Source: Synechococcus sp. M16.1 (lineage in GTDB: Bacteria > Cyanobacteriota > Cyanobacteriia > PCC-6307 > Cyanobiaceae). Taken from it: a stretch of DNA of 64,000 bases. The position numbers and the translations under genes are program-made. The notes beneath the pieces are model-generated. The model did not search any database. It worked only from the letters and a program-made list of their open reading frames with translations, and was not told where the DNA came from. Positions 52,788-60,781 of the stretch are shown here, piece by piece; position 1 is the first letter of the stretch; the number at the start of each line of letters is the position of its first letter. Location of the stretch: contig NZ_CP047954.1 of the NCBI RefSeq assembly GCF_014279895.1, forward strand, positions 1,674,001 through 1,738,000, in the 5' to 3' direction.

Positions 52788-53303
52788 TCAGCAATGCCTG
52801 GCCAGCAAGGATTCGACCATGCCGGACTGGCTCTGCAGCGCATAGGCCTCCACTTCACGCTGGCGCTGCAGCGGCCCGAGCGACTGGGTCACCGTGAGCA
52901 CGTGGGCAGCCGTTGAACGGTCGAGATGATGCGCCAAAAACCGATCTACCTGCGTGGGGCTGAAACCACCCTGCGCCTGCAGCATCAAGCTGATCGTGGA
53001 AGACGACGGCGTCTCCAAACCATCCAGACAATCTTGAACGACGTGGATGGCCTCATGGGTCAGAACATCCAACTGAAGCCCTGGTTGATCGCGCAGCCCC
53101 TGCGACAAACAGAGACGGTTCACGCCCATGTTGTAAGCAGCACGCTCGAGCCCGGGGCCGCACCGCTCGAGCCGATCGATCACAACACCAAGCTGCTCAA
53201 GCCGATCAATCAACCGATCCGTGCGCGCCGAAAGCGAAGTCGCTCGAGCAGGGGTTGCCCAGGCCGCCAGCAAGGCAAAAGCGAGAAACAGACGAATCAG
53301 CAA
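52788..53303 (-). CDS. Secreted protein with HExxH-type metal motif, hypothetical
   Basis: 171 residues with a clear signal peptide ('LIRLFLAFALLAAWATPARA'). The segment 'LQLDVLTHEAIHVVQDCLDG' contains HEAIH, which fits the HExxH zinc-peptidase motif. A third ligand Glu could be in 'QREVEAYALQSQSG' about 70 residues later. It is small for a peptidase and may be a non-enzymatic relative. Cys48, Cys65 and Cys92-type residues could form disulfides. No family name was recalled. Confidence 0.65.
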   Translation of the reverse strand: MLIRLFLAFALLAAWATPARATSLSARTDRLIDRLEQLGVVIDRLERCGPGLERAAYNMGVNRLCLSQGLRDQPGLQLDVLTHEAIHVVQDCLDGLETPSSSTISLMLQAQGGFSPTQVDRFLAHHLDRSTAAHVLTVTQSLGPLQRQREVEAYALQSQSGMVESLLARHC

Positions 53304-53384
53304 AGGCGAGACGCATCAGACGCAAGCTGAGCCTACGCTTGTGCGCGGTTCCGCCATCGGACTTTCAACAGTTTCAAGAGTGCT

Positions 53385-53546
53385 GTGCCGTTCAAACTGC
53401 GTCTGAGCGCATCGGAATGGCGGTTTGCCCTGACGTCATTTGCAGCAAAGGTGGGTTTGTTCTGGTTATCCGAATTGGTGATCTGCCAATGGGATCAGGA
53501 ACGCTGGGTTTGCAATGTTGTGGGAAAGGTTTTGTCCCCTGCCTGA
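53385..53546 (+). CDS. Possible 53-residue small protein
   Basis: It runs from GTG 53385 to TGA 53544-53546 in a gene-poor stretch, with a weak AAGAG site upstream. The peptide ('MPFKLRLSASEWRFALTSFA' start, then 'AKVGLFWLSELVICQWDQER') is Trp-rich with a short hydrophobic helix. Codon choice looks like the core genome. A longer frame (53255-53608) crosses it in another phase but is less protein-like. It may be a real small gene. Confidence 0.35.
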   Translation: MPFKLRLSASEWRFALTSFAAKVGLFWLSELVICQWDQERWVCNVVGKVLSPA

Positions 53547-53684
53547 TCACATTCGCACTAATGGATCTTCTGGTGATCCCACAGATCAGGCGCTTAAGAA
53601 ACCGCTGAAATTCAAGATCTTGGCCTGAAGAAGGGGCTAATCACCTTCATGAGCAGGGTTTTACAGGACCAAGCCAAGCAGTGA

Positions 53685-53936
53685 TCAAAACCTCAGACCA
53701 TGAGCTTGACGGAGTTGCTCCTTACTGACCAAGCAAGTGCCCAGATCAGGATTGGTTGCACCTGGCCGGTATTCAGCGTTCTTCAGAAGCTCCGTTGACT
53801 TACCCCGCAGCCAGAGCAGCTGCCCTGTGGAAGCATCACGCTTGCAACTCACCCACGCATCAGAACGAGCAGCCGGAGCACATGTCACCAGCACCCAAAC
53901 AGCAATCAACCCAAAAGAGCAGCGTGAGGACAACAT
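53685..53936 (-). CDS. Small secreted hypothetical protein
   Basis: 83 residues. 'SSRCSFGLIAVWVLVTCAPA' forms a signal peptide ending near 'AARSDA'. The mature part ('WVSCKRDASTGQLLWLRGKS') is short, basic and has two cysteines. It is bounded by long gene-poor stretches. No homologue was recalled, and a plus-strand frame over the same bases looks like a shadow. Confidence 0.5.
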   Translation of the reverse strand: MLSSRCSFGLIAVWVLVTCAPAARSDAWVSCKRDASTGQLLWLRGKSTELLKNAEYRPGATNPDLGTCLVSKEQLRQAHGLRF

Positions 53937-53955
53937 CTGGTTTCAAGAATCCTTG

Positions 53956-54048
53956 TTAGGTGGCCAGCAACTCAAGCCAGAACAATGCAATGAGCGCAGT
54001 GGCGCCCAACGCCAAAGCGAACCATTGGTCTTTGAGGGTGCGGACCAC
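53956..54048 (-). CDS. Possible 30-residue membrane peptide
   Basis: From GTG 54048 to TAA at 53956. The peptide starts 'MVRTLKDQWFALALGATALI' and is mostly one hydrophobic helix. It is only a weak candidate, since it is short and the upstream frame stays open a few codons further. Confidence 0.2.
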   Translation of the reverse strand: MVRTLKDQWFALALGATALIALFWLELLAT

Positions 54049-54202
54049 GTTGCGATAGCTGTTGCCCCAATAAAACGAGCTTTCAACCAGAAGCCAACCT
54101 CAGCCGATCCTCTGTCGACCAACCGATGTCACCATCAAGATGCTTCTCTTTCCGGAGCGCATCAGGCGAGACGCGGTTCCATGTCAGCGCCAAACTGATC
54201 AC

Positions 54203-54385
54203 ATGGCTCAAAAACCCTGGTTCCAAGCCAACATCCACGCCCCCGGCACAGGCTTCGCCTTGCTGGTCATTGCGTTTTGCTTGCTGCTTCAGACCATCCC
54301 TTCAGCGATCTGCGTGTTGACCCCCAGGGCTGGCTGGGACCCACCGTTGTCTCCGGAGAGGGTGAGGTACTGCAAGGGCGGCTAG
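54203..54385 (+). CDS. Possible 60-residue membrane protein, perhaps frameshifted
   Basis: From ATG 54203, 'MAQKPWFQANIHAPGTGFAL' leads to a hydrophobic helix ('LVIAFCLLLQTIPSAICVL'). A different phase from about 54271 to the stop at 54439 reads as a sensible protein end ('SDLRVDPQGWLGPTVVSGEG', 'EVLQGRLGISPSAWSHQAGL'). The two may be halves of one gene broken by a frameshift near 54290, or the first may be the true gene. Either is uncertain. Confidence 0.35.
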   Translation: MAQKPWFQANIHAPGTGFALLVIAFCLLLQTIPSAICVLTPRAGWDPPLSPERVRYCKGG

Positions 54386-54450
54386 GGATTTCACCAAGCG
54401 CCTGGTCACATCAAGCCGGACTCAGAGATCCACTGTCCTGAAATGTTTGA

Positions 54451-54468
54451 GGGGGCCTTCCAGCCCCC
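54451..54468. other. GC hairpin before the arabinose cluster
   Basis: A 6-bp G/C stem (54451-54456 with 54463-54468) with a 6-base loop, no T-run on either side. It lies 70 bases before the UbiA-type gene and may be a weak end or leader structure. Confidence 0.3.
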
Positions 54469-54539
54469 ATGAGTCATCGGAGCTGTTAGTGAGGTAGAGA
54501 TAATCGGGAGGTGAGCCACACAGCGCGCGTTTGATTGGC

Positions 54540-55451
54540 ATGAATCCATCGGCTATAGCGCGAGCCTGCCGTCCACGGCAGTGGACCAAAAACTTGCTGG
54601 TATTTGCAGCACCGCTGTTCGCCTTCACGGTCGATGCAGAGATTTGGCTTGCCGCTTCTGGGTCACTGGTGGCGTTCTGCCTGATTTCCAGTTCCACCTA
54701 CCTGCTGAATGACAGCCTTGATGTGGAGGCCGATCGGCAGCATCCCCGTAAGCGCTATCGCCCGATAGCAGCTGGACAGGTGCCTGTGCCCCTGGCACTG
54801 ACCACGTCGGCGCTGTTGGTCGTTCTCAGCCTGATGCTGGCTGCCGCTGTATCAGTCCTGCTGGCAGGAGTGATCTTGGCGTATGGGCTGATCCAGGTGG
54901 GTTATTGCCTGCGGCTCAAACGAGAGCCACTGTTGGATTTGTTCTGCATCGCTGCAGGTTTTTTGTTGCGGTCCATGGCCGGCGGCGTGGCTGCAGGGCT
55001 AGCCCTGTCTCCCTGGTTCCTCCTAACGGTTGGTCTGCTGGCGTTGTTTCTGGCGGTGGAAAAACGTAAGGCCGAACTGCAAATTGCCCTTGGGCGTGGG
55101 GTGATGACACGCCAAGTTTTGGAGCGCTACACACTGCCATTAATGCTGCGGATGGAAGGCCTGCTGTCGACCAGTGCGTTTATGAGCTATTCGCTCTGGT
55201 CAGCAGGCCCTGCTCTAAATGGCGCCTCAACCAGCTGGATGCTGCTGACCGTGCCGTTTGTTCTGGTGGGGATCTTTCGCTATCAGCTGCTCAGTGATCC
55301 AGAGGAAGCCGAGCGCCGTCGTGCATCGAATCCCGATCGAACCAGCGAAAAGCCCGAGGAAATTTTGTTGGGCGATCGAGGCATCAAGCTGACCCTGCTC
55401 GGTTGGTTGATCACAACAGCGGTAATCGGTGCATCAATCCACGCCAGCTGA
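54540..55451 (+). CDS. ubiA: UbiA-family polyprenyl-phosphate phosphoribosyltransferase (DPPR synthase-like)
   Basis: 303 residues from ATG 54540; TTG 54531 is an alternative. About eight or nine membrane helices. The Mg-binding motif is N57-D58-S-L-D61-V-E-A-D65 ('LLNDSLDVEADRQHPRKRYR'). A second motif lies in 'LRLKREPLLDLFCIAAGFLL'. This pattern is closer to mycobacterial Rv3806c-type enzymes, which join PRPP to decaprenyl phosphate, than to quinone-pathway UbiA. Five further genes of a polyprenyl-phosphoarabinose route follow. The stop shares one base with the next start. The donor PRPP is inferred from the family and the context. Confidence 0.85.
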   Translation: MNPSAIARACRPRQWTKNLLVFAAPLFAFTVDAEIWLAASGSLVAFCLISSSTYLLNDSLDVEADRQHPRKRYRPIAAGQVPVPLALTTSALLVVLSLMLAAAVSVLLAGVILAYGLIQVGYCLRLKREPLLDLFCIAAGFLLRSMAGGVAAGLALSPWFLLTVGLLALFLAVEKRKAELQIALGRGVMTRQVLERYTLPLMLRMEGLLSTSAFMSYSLWSAGPALNGASTSWMLLTVPFVLVGIFRYQLLSDPEEAERRRASNPDRTSEKPEEILLGDRGIKLTLLGWLITTAVIGASIHAS

Positions 55452-57013
55452 TGACGCCGCAGAGGAAGCAACGGATTGCTGTTTTTGATGTTGATGGCAC
55501 GTTGCTGCTGGGCGACTGCCTCTGGCTTGCTGCCCGCCGAGCCAAGAACGCTTGGGGGCAAGTCGTTGCGGTTTTGGCCTGTTTACCCTGGTTGATTGGC
55601 TGGCAGTTGCGGCTGATCAGGACCGGGCGGTTCAAGCAGCAGGTCGTTGCCGCTTTTGGCATCTGCGAAGCGGTCAACCGCGCAGAGGCGGCGGATCGTG
55701 CGGACTGGCTACTTGATGATTTGAAGGCCCAGATCAATCCCGAGGCTCTGCAGAGGTTGCACTGGCACCAGCAACAAGGTGATCGGGTGCTCCTCTGTTC
55801 AGCTTCCCCACGGCTGTTGCTGCAGCCCCTGGCCGATTGGCTGAAAGTGGAGCTGCTCTGCACCGAACTGGAGCAAAAGAATGGCCTGTGGAGACCCGGT
55901 CTGGCGACTGCGAACTGCAAAGGCCCTGAGAAGGTTCGCCGCCTTGAGGAGCATCTCGGATCACTGAAAGGTCGATCGATTGAGGCCTACGGCGACAGCA
56001 AGGGGGATCGGGAGTTGCTGAAGGCAGCTGCCATTCCGCACTACCGGAGCTTCCTTGCCCAACCCACGCCTTATCCAGCGTTTTCGCTGGGGCCACTGCT
56101 GCCGGTGGTGGCGATTGCAGTGCTGGGTTATGGGCTGCTGGGCATCTGGAGCCAGGGCGATCAGCTTTTGCCGCTGCTGCGCAGCCTGTGGCCGCAGATC
56201 GGTCTTGGACTGTTGCTGGTGTTGTTGGGTTACGCCATTCGCTATGGCCGCTGGCGCCTCTTGCTAGCGGCCGTGCACCAACACCCGCCCATGGCGTCTG
56301 ACGCCAGGATCTGGATGGGCTCCTACGCCTTCACTGCCACTCCGGGTAAATCAGGGGAAGCAGTGCGCTCGCTCCTCCTGAAGCAAGAGTGCGGCGTCCC
56401 CATGCCGCCAACCTTGATGGCGCTGGTGGTGGAGCGGATCAGCGATGGCACAGCCGTGCTGCTCCTGCTGTTGATCAACCTGCCGTTGCTGCTGCGCTGG
56501 CAGGTGCCGCTGGCGGTGCCCATCAGCCTTGGGGTCGCGGCTGTACTCGCGGGGTGGTTTGCGGTGCGTAGCCCTTGGGCGACGGAGCAGCTCAAAAGCA
56601 CCGTCAAACGACTGCTGCCCCGCAAGCTGGCCAGTGCCAGTGGTGATGGCTTGATTGCCCTGCGCCAATTGCTCCAGCCATGGCTGCTGTTGCAAGCCAC
56701 TGCGATTAGTACCGTGGCCTGGAGCCTGGAGGGCGTGAGCCTCTGGCTGTTGCTACGGGGAATGGGTGTGGGTGAGGTGGGAATCGGCGGAGCCACCATT
56801 GCCCATACGGCCGCGGGCCTGATCGGCGCGCTCAGCCTGCTTCCAGGAGGCCTGGGCAGCACGGAAGCGGGCACGGTTGGACTGCTCGCACTACAGGGTG
56901 TTGGCGTGGCAGCGGCCACTCCTGCAACGTTGCTGATTCGGCTGATGACGCTGTGGTTCGCGACTGCGCTTGGGGTGGTCTTCTTACTCTGGCAACCGCG
57001 ACATAAACCGTGA
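55451..57013 (+). CDS. HAD phosphatase fused to LPG-synthase-TM/UPF0104 flippase-like domain
   Basis: 520 residues from ATG 55451, which shares a base with the UbiA stop. Residues 1-215 are a HAD-IB (phosphoserine phosphatase-like) phosphatase: 'IAVFDVDGTLLLGDCLW' with Asp13 and Asp15, 'DRVLLCSASPRLLLQPLADW' and 'EAYGDSKGDRELLKAA'. Residues 220-520 are a polytopic UPF0104/AglD-type region ('FTATPGKSGEAVRSLLLKQE', 'ALSLLPGGLGSTEAGTVGLL'). In context the HAD part could remove the 5-phosphate from polyprenyl-phospho-5-phosphoribose, and the membrane part could move the finished lipid sugar across the membrane. Both roles are inferred. Confidence 0.8.
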   Translation: MTPQRKQRIAVFDVDGTLLLGDCLWLAARRAKNAWGQVVAVLACLPWLIGWQLRLIRTGRFKQQVVAAFGICEAVNRAEAADRADWLLDDLKAQINPEALQRLHWHQQQGDRVLLCSASPRLLLQPLADWLKVELLCTELEQKNGLWRPGLATANCKGPEKVRRLEEHLGSLKGRSIEAYGDSKGDRELLKAAAIPHYRSFLAQPTPYPAFSLGPLLPVVAIAVLGYGLLGIWSQGDQLLPLLRSLWPQIGLGLLLVLLGYAIRYGRWRLLLAAVHQHPPMASDARIWMGSYAFTATPGKSGEAVRSLLLKQECGVPMPPTLMALVVERISDGTAVLLLLLINLPLLLRWQVPLAVPISLGVAAVLAGWFAVRSPWATEQLKSTVKRLLPRKLASASGDGLIALRQLLQPWLLLQATAISTVAWSLEGVSLWLLLRGMGVGEVGIGGATIAHTAAGLIGALSLLPGGLGSTEAGTVGLLALQGVGVAAATPATLLIRLMTLWFATALGVVFLLWQPRHKP

Positions 57014-57951
57014 ACAACAAGCGCATTCCCTGGCTGGGGCTGATTGCACTTGTTCTGCTCGCTCTTGCAGTGGCAGGCCTGGTGCAGCTTCCCGCTGTTC
57101 AGCAGCAAGCCCTGCTCCAATCGCTTGAGTCACTGCTTGTGTGGCTGCCGGTGCTTTATGGGGTGGTGGCCCTGAGCTATGCAGGCCGCTATTGGCGCTG
57201 GAGACTGCTGCTGGGGAAACTGAGAATCGGCAGCACCAACTGGCCCGACCTGCTGTGTTGGTTCCGGGGTTTTGCCCTCACCGCCACCCCCGCCAAGGTG
57301 GGCGAGCTGAGCCGGGTTCAGCTGCTGCATAAACAGCTTGGCTATCCCCGTCTGCCCCTGGTGCATGTGTTTGTTGCTGAGCGCTGCGCAGATGCAGCAG
57401 CAGTGGGTCTGTTGCTGTTGCTGCTCATCCCCAACCAGCTCCTCGGCAGCATTCCATCACTGAGTTCAACCTGGCTCCTGGCCGTGGCCGTGGCCGTGGT
57501 AGCGGCATCTGCCCTGCTGCTCGCCAGTCGACGTTCCTGTCGTCGTTGGATGCAGAACCAGTGGCACCGCTTTCGCCACCACTTCCCCAGCGGCGCTCTG
57601 GCTCAAGGCTTACTGCCCGCCACTTTGATTTCGGTGGTGGTCTGGGCGAACGAGGCCCTGGTGTTGTGGTTGTTGGTGCGGCTGCTTGCACCTGCTCCTA
57701 TCACCATTCCAGCGGCCATAACTATCTACTTAGTGTCTGGGACTGCGGGCATGGCTTCCTCCCTACCGGGCGGGATCGGTGTGAATGAGGCAGCCACCGT
57801 GCTGCTGCTAGGCCAGCAAGGGGTTCCAGCGGCTGTGGCGCTACCGGTTGCGATGCTGCGGCGGCTGATCACGCTCTGGTCGATGGCAACTTTGGCAATT
57901 GTTATGGGTTTCCATCCACTACCCATTAATGAGTCAGACAATTTAAGATAA
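57010..57951 (+). CDS. Second LPG-synthase-TM/UPF0104 membrane protein
   Basis: 313 residues from a GTG at 57010 that overlaps the previous stop by four bases. It is a paralogue of the C-terminal half of the preceding protein: 'GFALTATPAKVGELSRVQLL' and 'MASSLPGGIGVNEAATVLLL' match the two family motifs. About eight membrane helices. Members include AglD and lysylphosphatidylglycerol synthase membrane regions, some of which are proposed flippases. Two copies side by side suggest a two-part transporter for the lipid-linked pentose. This is inference. Confidence 0.82.
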   Translation: MNNKRIPWLGLIALVLLALAVAGLVQLPAVQQQALLQSLESLLVWLPVLYGVVALSYAGRYWRWRLLLGKLRIGSTNWPDLLCWFRGFALTATPAKVGELSRVQLLHKQLGYPRLPLVHVFVAERCADAAAVGLLLLLLIPNQLLGSIPSLSSTWLLAVAVAVVAASALLLASRRSCRRWMQNQWHRFRHHFPSGALAQGLLPATLISVVVWANEALVLWLLVRLLAPAPITIPAAITIYLVSGTAGMASSLPGGIGVNEAATVLLLGQQGVPAAVALPVAMLRRLITLWSMATLAIVMGFHPLPINESDNLR

Positions 57952-58537
57952 TTTTGGTAGCTAAATTTTTCAATATTGCTGATATCAATTAGGTATACTT
58001 GCTGGAATGCTTTTAAAAAGCACGCATTATTAATTTACGCTTTTTAAATGTTAATTTCAGGGTGCCATCACGAAACACCGTCATTTCCTTTCTTGCTCCT
58101 TGCTAGGGGCTTCAGCAGTTGTCGGAGCAACTGGATGCGGTAGTTCACCGTGGACGGTCGCACCATCGACAGTTGCGCATGACAGAGAGCATTGCACTCC
58201 CTGCTCTCTAGCAAAATTAGGGCTAAAATAGATAAAGAAAATACTTTAAATCTAAAAGCTTTTAGTTCAGGAATGCAGGCAATGATTACCAAATTAATAA
58301 TGCTGCCTGGGTCAATTCTTCCTTATATTTTTTATGCAATTAAGGCCTAGACCCGCAATTGATTGGATAGCGGCAAAATCGTCTTTGCGGTCATCGTAAT
58401 CGATAAAAATTTATGGTACCTTTTGATGGAATCTGCAGCTTACTCTTTTAATGTTAATTCTGTAATTCATTCGCTTCGGCTATATGTAGTGTTTAAGCCC
58501 GCAAGCAATTATCTTCGTTGGAGCCATTTGTCAGGTC
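57952..58537. other. Gap inside the arabinose cluster with a decayed lipoprotein-like fragment
   Basis: 586 bases with a drop in GC. No intact gene. Together with the fragment at 58055-58231 it looks like degraded DNA inserted into the gene set. The promoter for the DprE2-like gene should be in its right part. A minus-strand 74-codon frame at 58068-58292 is a shadow. Confidence 0.5.
58055..58231 (+). pseudogene. Remnant of a lipoprotein/ABC substrate-binding protein N-terminus
   Basis: An open phase without a start codon reads 'ITKHRHFLSCSLLGASAVVG' and then 'ATGCGSSPW', which is the look of a signal peptide with a lipobox Cys, as in ABC substrate-binding proteins. It ends at TAG 58229-58231 soon after. 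It is most simply a leftover gene start. The parent gene is not identified. Confidence 0.3.
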
Positions 58538-59263
58538 GTGATTCGTAGTGCTTTTATTTTAGGAAGCACCAGCGAGGTGGCCAAGGCCATCTGCAGGGAG
58601 CTAGCCTGCCGCGGCTGTGGGCATTTGCACCTGGTGGCCCGGAATGAAGAAGCCAACCAGGCCTTTGCGAGAGAGTTGGAGGCGAGCTACGGAGTAGCAG
58701 TCAGTACCGAGTACACCGACCTGCTGGCCGATAGTTCTCTGTCCCCAGTCCGCCGGCCTCAGGTAGGTGATTTCGATCTCTATCTGATCACAGCAGGTGC
58801 GCTGGGCAATGCCGAACTGGCGCGCAGTGATACCGCTGAAGCGATGCGGATCCATGCAGCCAATGTGGGCGGCCTTTTGCCTTGGCTTACAGCTATCGCC
58901 ACTTCCGAACGACTGTCCCGGCCCGGACGGCTGTGGGTGTTTAGTTCGGTGGCGGCCGATCGTGGGCGGCCATCGAATTATCATTATGGCGCCGCCAAAG
59001 CCGCCCTGACGGCACTCTGTGAGGGGCTGTTGTTGCGCTGCTACGGCAAGCCATTTGCGGTGCGCATCATCAAGGCTGGTTTTATGGCAACGCCGATGAC
59101 GGTGGGCAAGGCACCACCAGCCTTATGCGCCAGCCCTGAATCGGTTGCGCAAAACTTGCTGCGTCGACCGAACAGACGTGGGATCGAATACTTGCCCTGG
59201 TGGTGGTCACCATTGATGCGGCTGATTCGTGTTCTTCCTGCTCCCATCGCGTCCAAACTCTGA
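58538..59263 (+). CDS. dprE2: DprE2-like short-chain dehydrogenase (polyprenyl-phosphoryl-2-ketoribose reductase)
   Basis: 241 residues from a GTG at 58538. The NAD loop is 'AFILGSTSEVAKAICRELAC'. The catalytic set is Ser136/Ser137 ('VFSSVAADRGRPSN') and Tyr150-x-x-x-Lys154 ('YHYGAAKAALTALCEGLLLR'). The C-terminal 'PFAVRIIKAGFMATPMTVGK' is typical of DprE2. With DprE1 it converts polyprenyl-phosphoryl-ribose to arabinose: DprE1 oxidises C2 and DprE2 reduces the 2-keto form with NADH. It lies 8 bases before the DprE1-like gene, as in actinobacteria (where the order is reversed). Confidence 0.88.
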   Translation: MIRSAFILGSTSEVAKAICRELACRGCGHLHLVARNEEANQAFARELEASYGVAVSTEYTDLLADSSLSPVRRPQVGDFDLYLITAGALGNAELARSDTAEAMRIHAANVGGLLPWLTAIATSERLSRPGRLWVFSSVAADRGRPSNYHYGAAKAALTALCEGLLLRCYGKPFAVRIIKAGFMATPMTVGKAPPALCASPESVAQNLLRRPNRRGIEYLPWWWSPLMRLIRVLPAPIASKL

Positions 59264-59271
59264 AGTTACCT

Positions 59272-60654
59272 ATGACCATTTCTCTTCCGGAAGGCTTGAC
59301 AGCCGAAACCAAAATGCTGAGCGGCTGGGGCCGCACAAACCCCGTCACCTGCCAGGTGGTGCAACCCAGCTCGGTGGAACAGCTGCAGGAACTGATCCGA
59401 GGAGCACCACCCAATTCACTAATTGCAAGGGGTTTAGGCCGCTCCTATGGCGATGCAGCTCAGCTCAAAGACGGCACGGTAATTGAGCTACCGGCCTTTG
59501 ACCGGATCGAGCTGGATCCCAGCAGCAGCACGGTCACTGCAGGAGCTGGAGTGAGCTTCGATCAGATCCTGCGGGTGATTGTGCCAGCGGGGTTCTTTCT
59601 GCCGGTGACGCCTGGTACTCGCAACGTCACCGTTGGAGGAGCGATTGCCGCTGATGTTCACGGCAAAAACCACCACGTAGATGGCAGCTTTGGCAACCAT
59701 GTGCAGCGGTTGCTGCTGGTGGATGCCAATGGCGACTTGAGAGAGCTAACCCCCAGCGGACGTGGCAGTTTTGATGAAGCGGAGTTTTTCTGGGCCACCG
59801 TTGGTGGCATGGGGCTCACGGGCGTGATCGTGGAGGCGACGTTTTCGCTGATCCCAATCACCAACTCACTAATCAGTGTCGATACCACCCGCTACCAAGA
59901 TCTGGAGACGCTGATGGCGGCAATGGTGGAAGCAGATTCCAAGTACCGCTACAGCGTGGCCTGGGTCGACAGCCTCGATCCCAAAGGCCGCGGCGTGTTG
60001 ACCTGCGGAGACCATGCCACCGCAAAAGCACTCCCGAAAGACAAGCAAGCGGATCCTCTCTTCTACGACCCCAAGGCACGGGCCTCAGCCCCACCGTTTC
60101 TACCCGGAGGATTGCTCAACAAGTTCACGGTACGAGCGTTTAATGAAGCTTGGTATCTCAAGGCTCCTAAGCATCGGGTTGGCGAGCTGCAGGAGATTTC
60201 ACCGTTCTTTCACCCTCTCGATGGCGTACAAGACTGGAACCGGATCTATGGCGCAGCTGGCTTCTTGCAATATCAATTCGCTGTGCCAAATGAAGCAGCT
60301 CATCTGGTAGCCCACACCTTGGAAGCACTACGGAAAGTTGGAGCCCCAAGCTTTTTAACAGTGCTTAAGAGATTTGGCCAAAGCAACCCAGCCCCGTTGT
60401 CATTTCCAATGCCTGGGTGGACCTTGGCTGCAGATGTGCCGGCTGGAGTTTCCGGGCTGCTGGAGGTCTTGGATGAGCTGGATGAACAAGTGGCCGATGT
60501 TGGCGGTAGACTGTATCTAGCGAAAGACTCCAGACAGTCCAAAAAAATATTTAAGCAAAGTTACCCGAGATTTTTTGAGCGGAATAAACTTCATACCAAA
60601 CAAGAAATAAACAGTGCTTTCAAATCAGACATTTACAATAGATGCATAGGTTAA
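59272..60654 (+). CDS. dprE1: DprE1-like FAD-dependent polyprenyl-phosphoryl-ribose 2-oxidase
   Basis: 460 residues from ATG 59272, almost the length of M. tuberculosis DprE1 (461). The frame is open to 59200. The FAD domain has 'ARGLGRSYGDAAQLKDGTVI', 'PVTPGTRNVTVGGAIAADVH' and 'GKNHHVDGSFGNHVQRLLLV'. The substrate domain has 'PFFHPLDGVQDWNRIYGAAG' and 'FGQSNPAPLSFPMPGW'. Lys418 in 'RLYLAKDSR' matches the catalytic lysine at the same number. The residue equal to Cys387, target of benzothiazinones, is Ala386 here. It forms the epimerase with DprE2. The last residues become AT-rich at the island edge. Confidence 0.93.
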   Translation: MTISLPEGLTAETKMLSGWGRTNPVTCQVVQPSSVEQLQELIRGAPPNSLIARGLGRSYGDAAQLKDGTVIELPAFDRIELDPSSSTVTAGAGVSFDQILRVIVPAGFFLPVTPGTRNVTVGGAIAADVHGKNHHVDGSFGNHVQRLLLVDANGDLRELTPSGRGSFDEAEFFWATVGGMGLTGVIVEATFSLIPITNSLISVDTTRYQDLETLMAAMVEADSKYRYSVAWVDSLDPKGRGVLTCGDHATAKALPKDKQADPLFYDPKARASAPPFLPGGLLNKFTVRAFNEAWYLKAPKHRVGELQEISPFFHPLDGVQDWNRIYGAAGFLQYQFAVPNEAAHLVAHTLEALRKVGAPSFLTVLKRFGQSNPAPLSFPMPGWTLAADVPAGVSGLLEVLDELDEQVADVGGRLYLAKDSRQSKKIFKQSYPRFFERNKLHTKQEINSAFKSDIYNRCIG

Positions 60655-60781
60655 GAATAATATTTAAAACTATTGGCGCGGAAGGTACTCCCGCCTTATG
60701 CAATATTTAGTGATAGACTACTGTAATCTCAAAAATGCTCTAAAAGTCAAACCTCTAACCAAACCCTTTCTGAAGTAAAAC

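Noticed and set aside
53737-54198. 153-codon plus-strand frame
   Set aside because: Overlaps a more plausible minus-strand secreted protein and lacks any fold-like pattern.
54451-54468. GC hairpin as a true terminator
   Set aside because: No T-run follows the stem on either strand.
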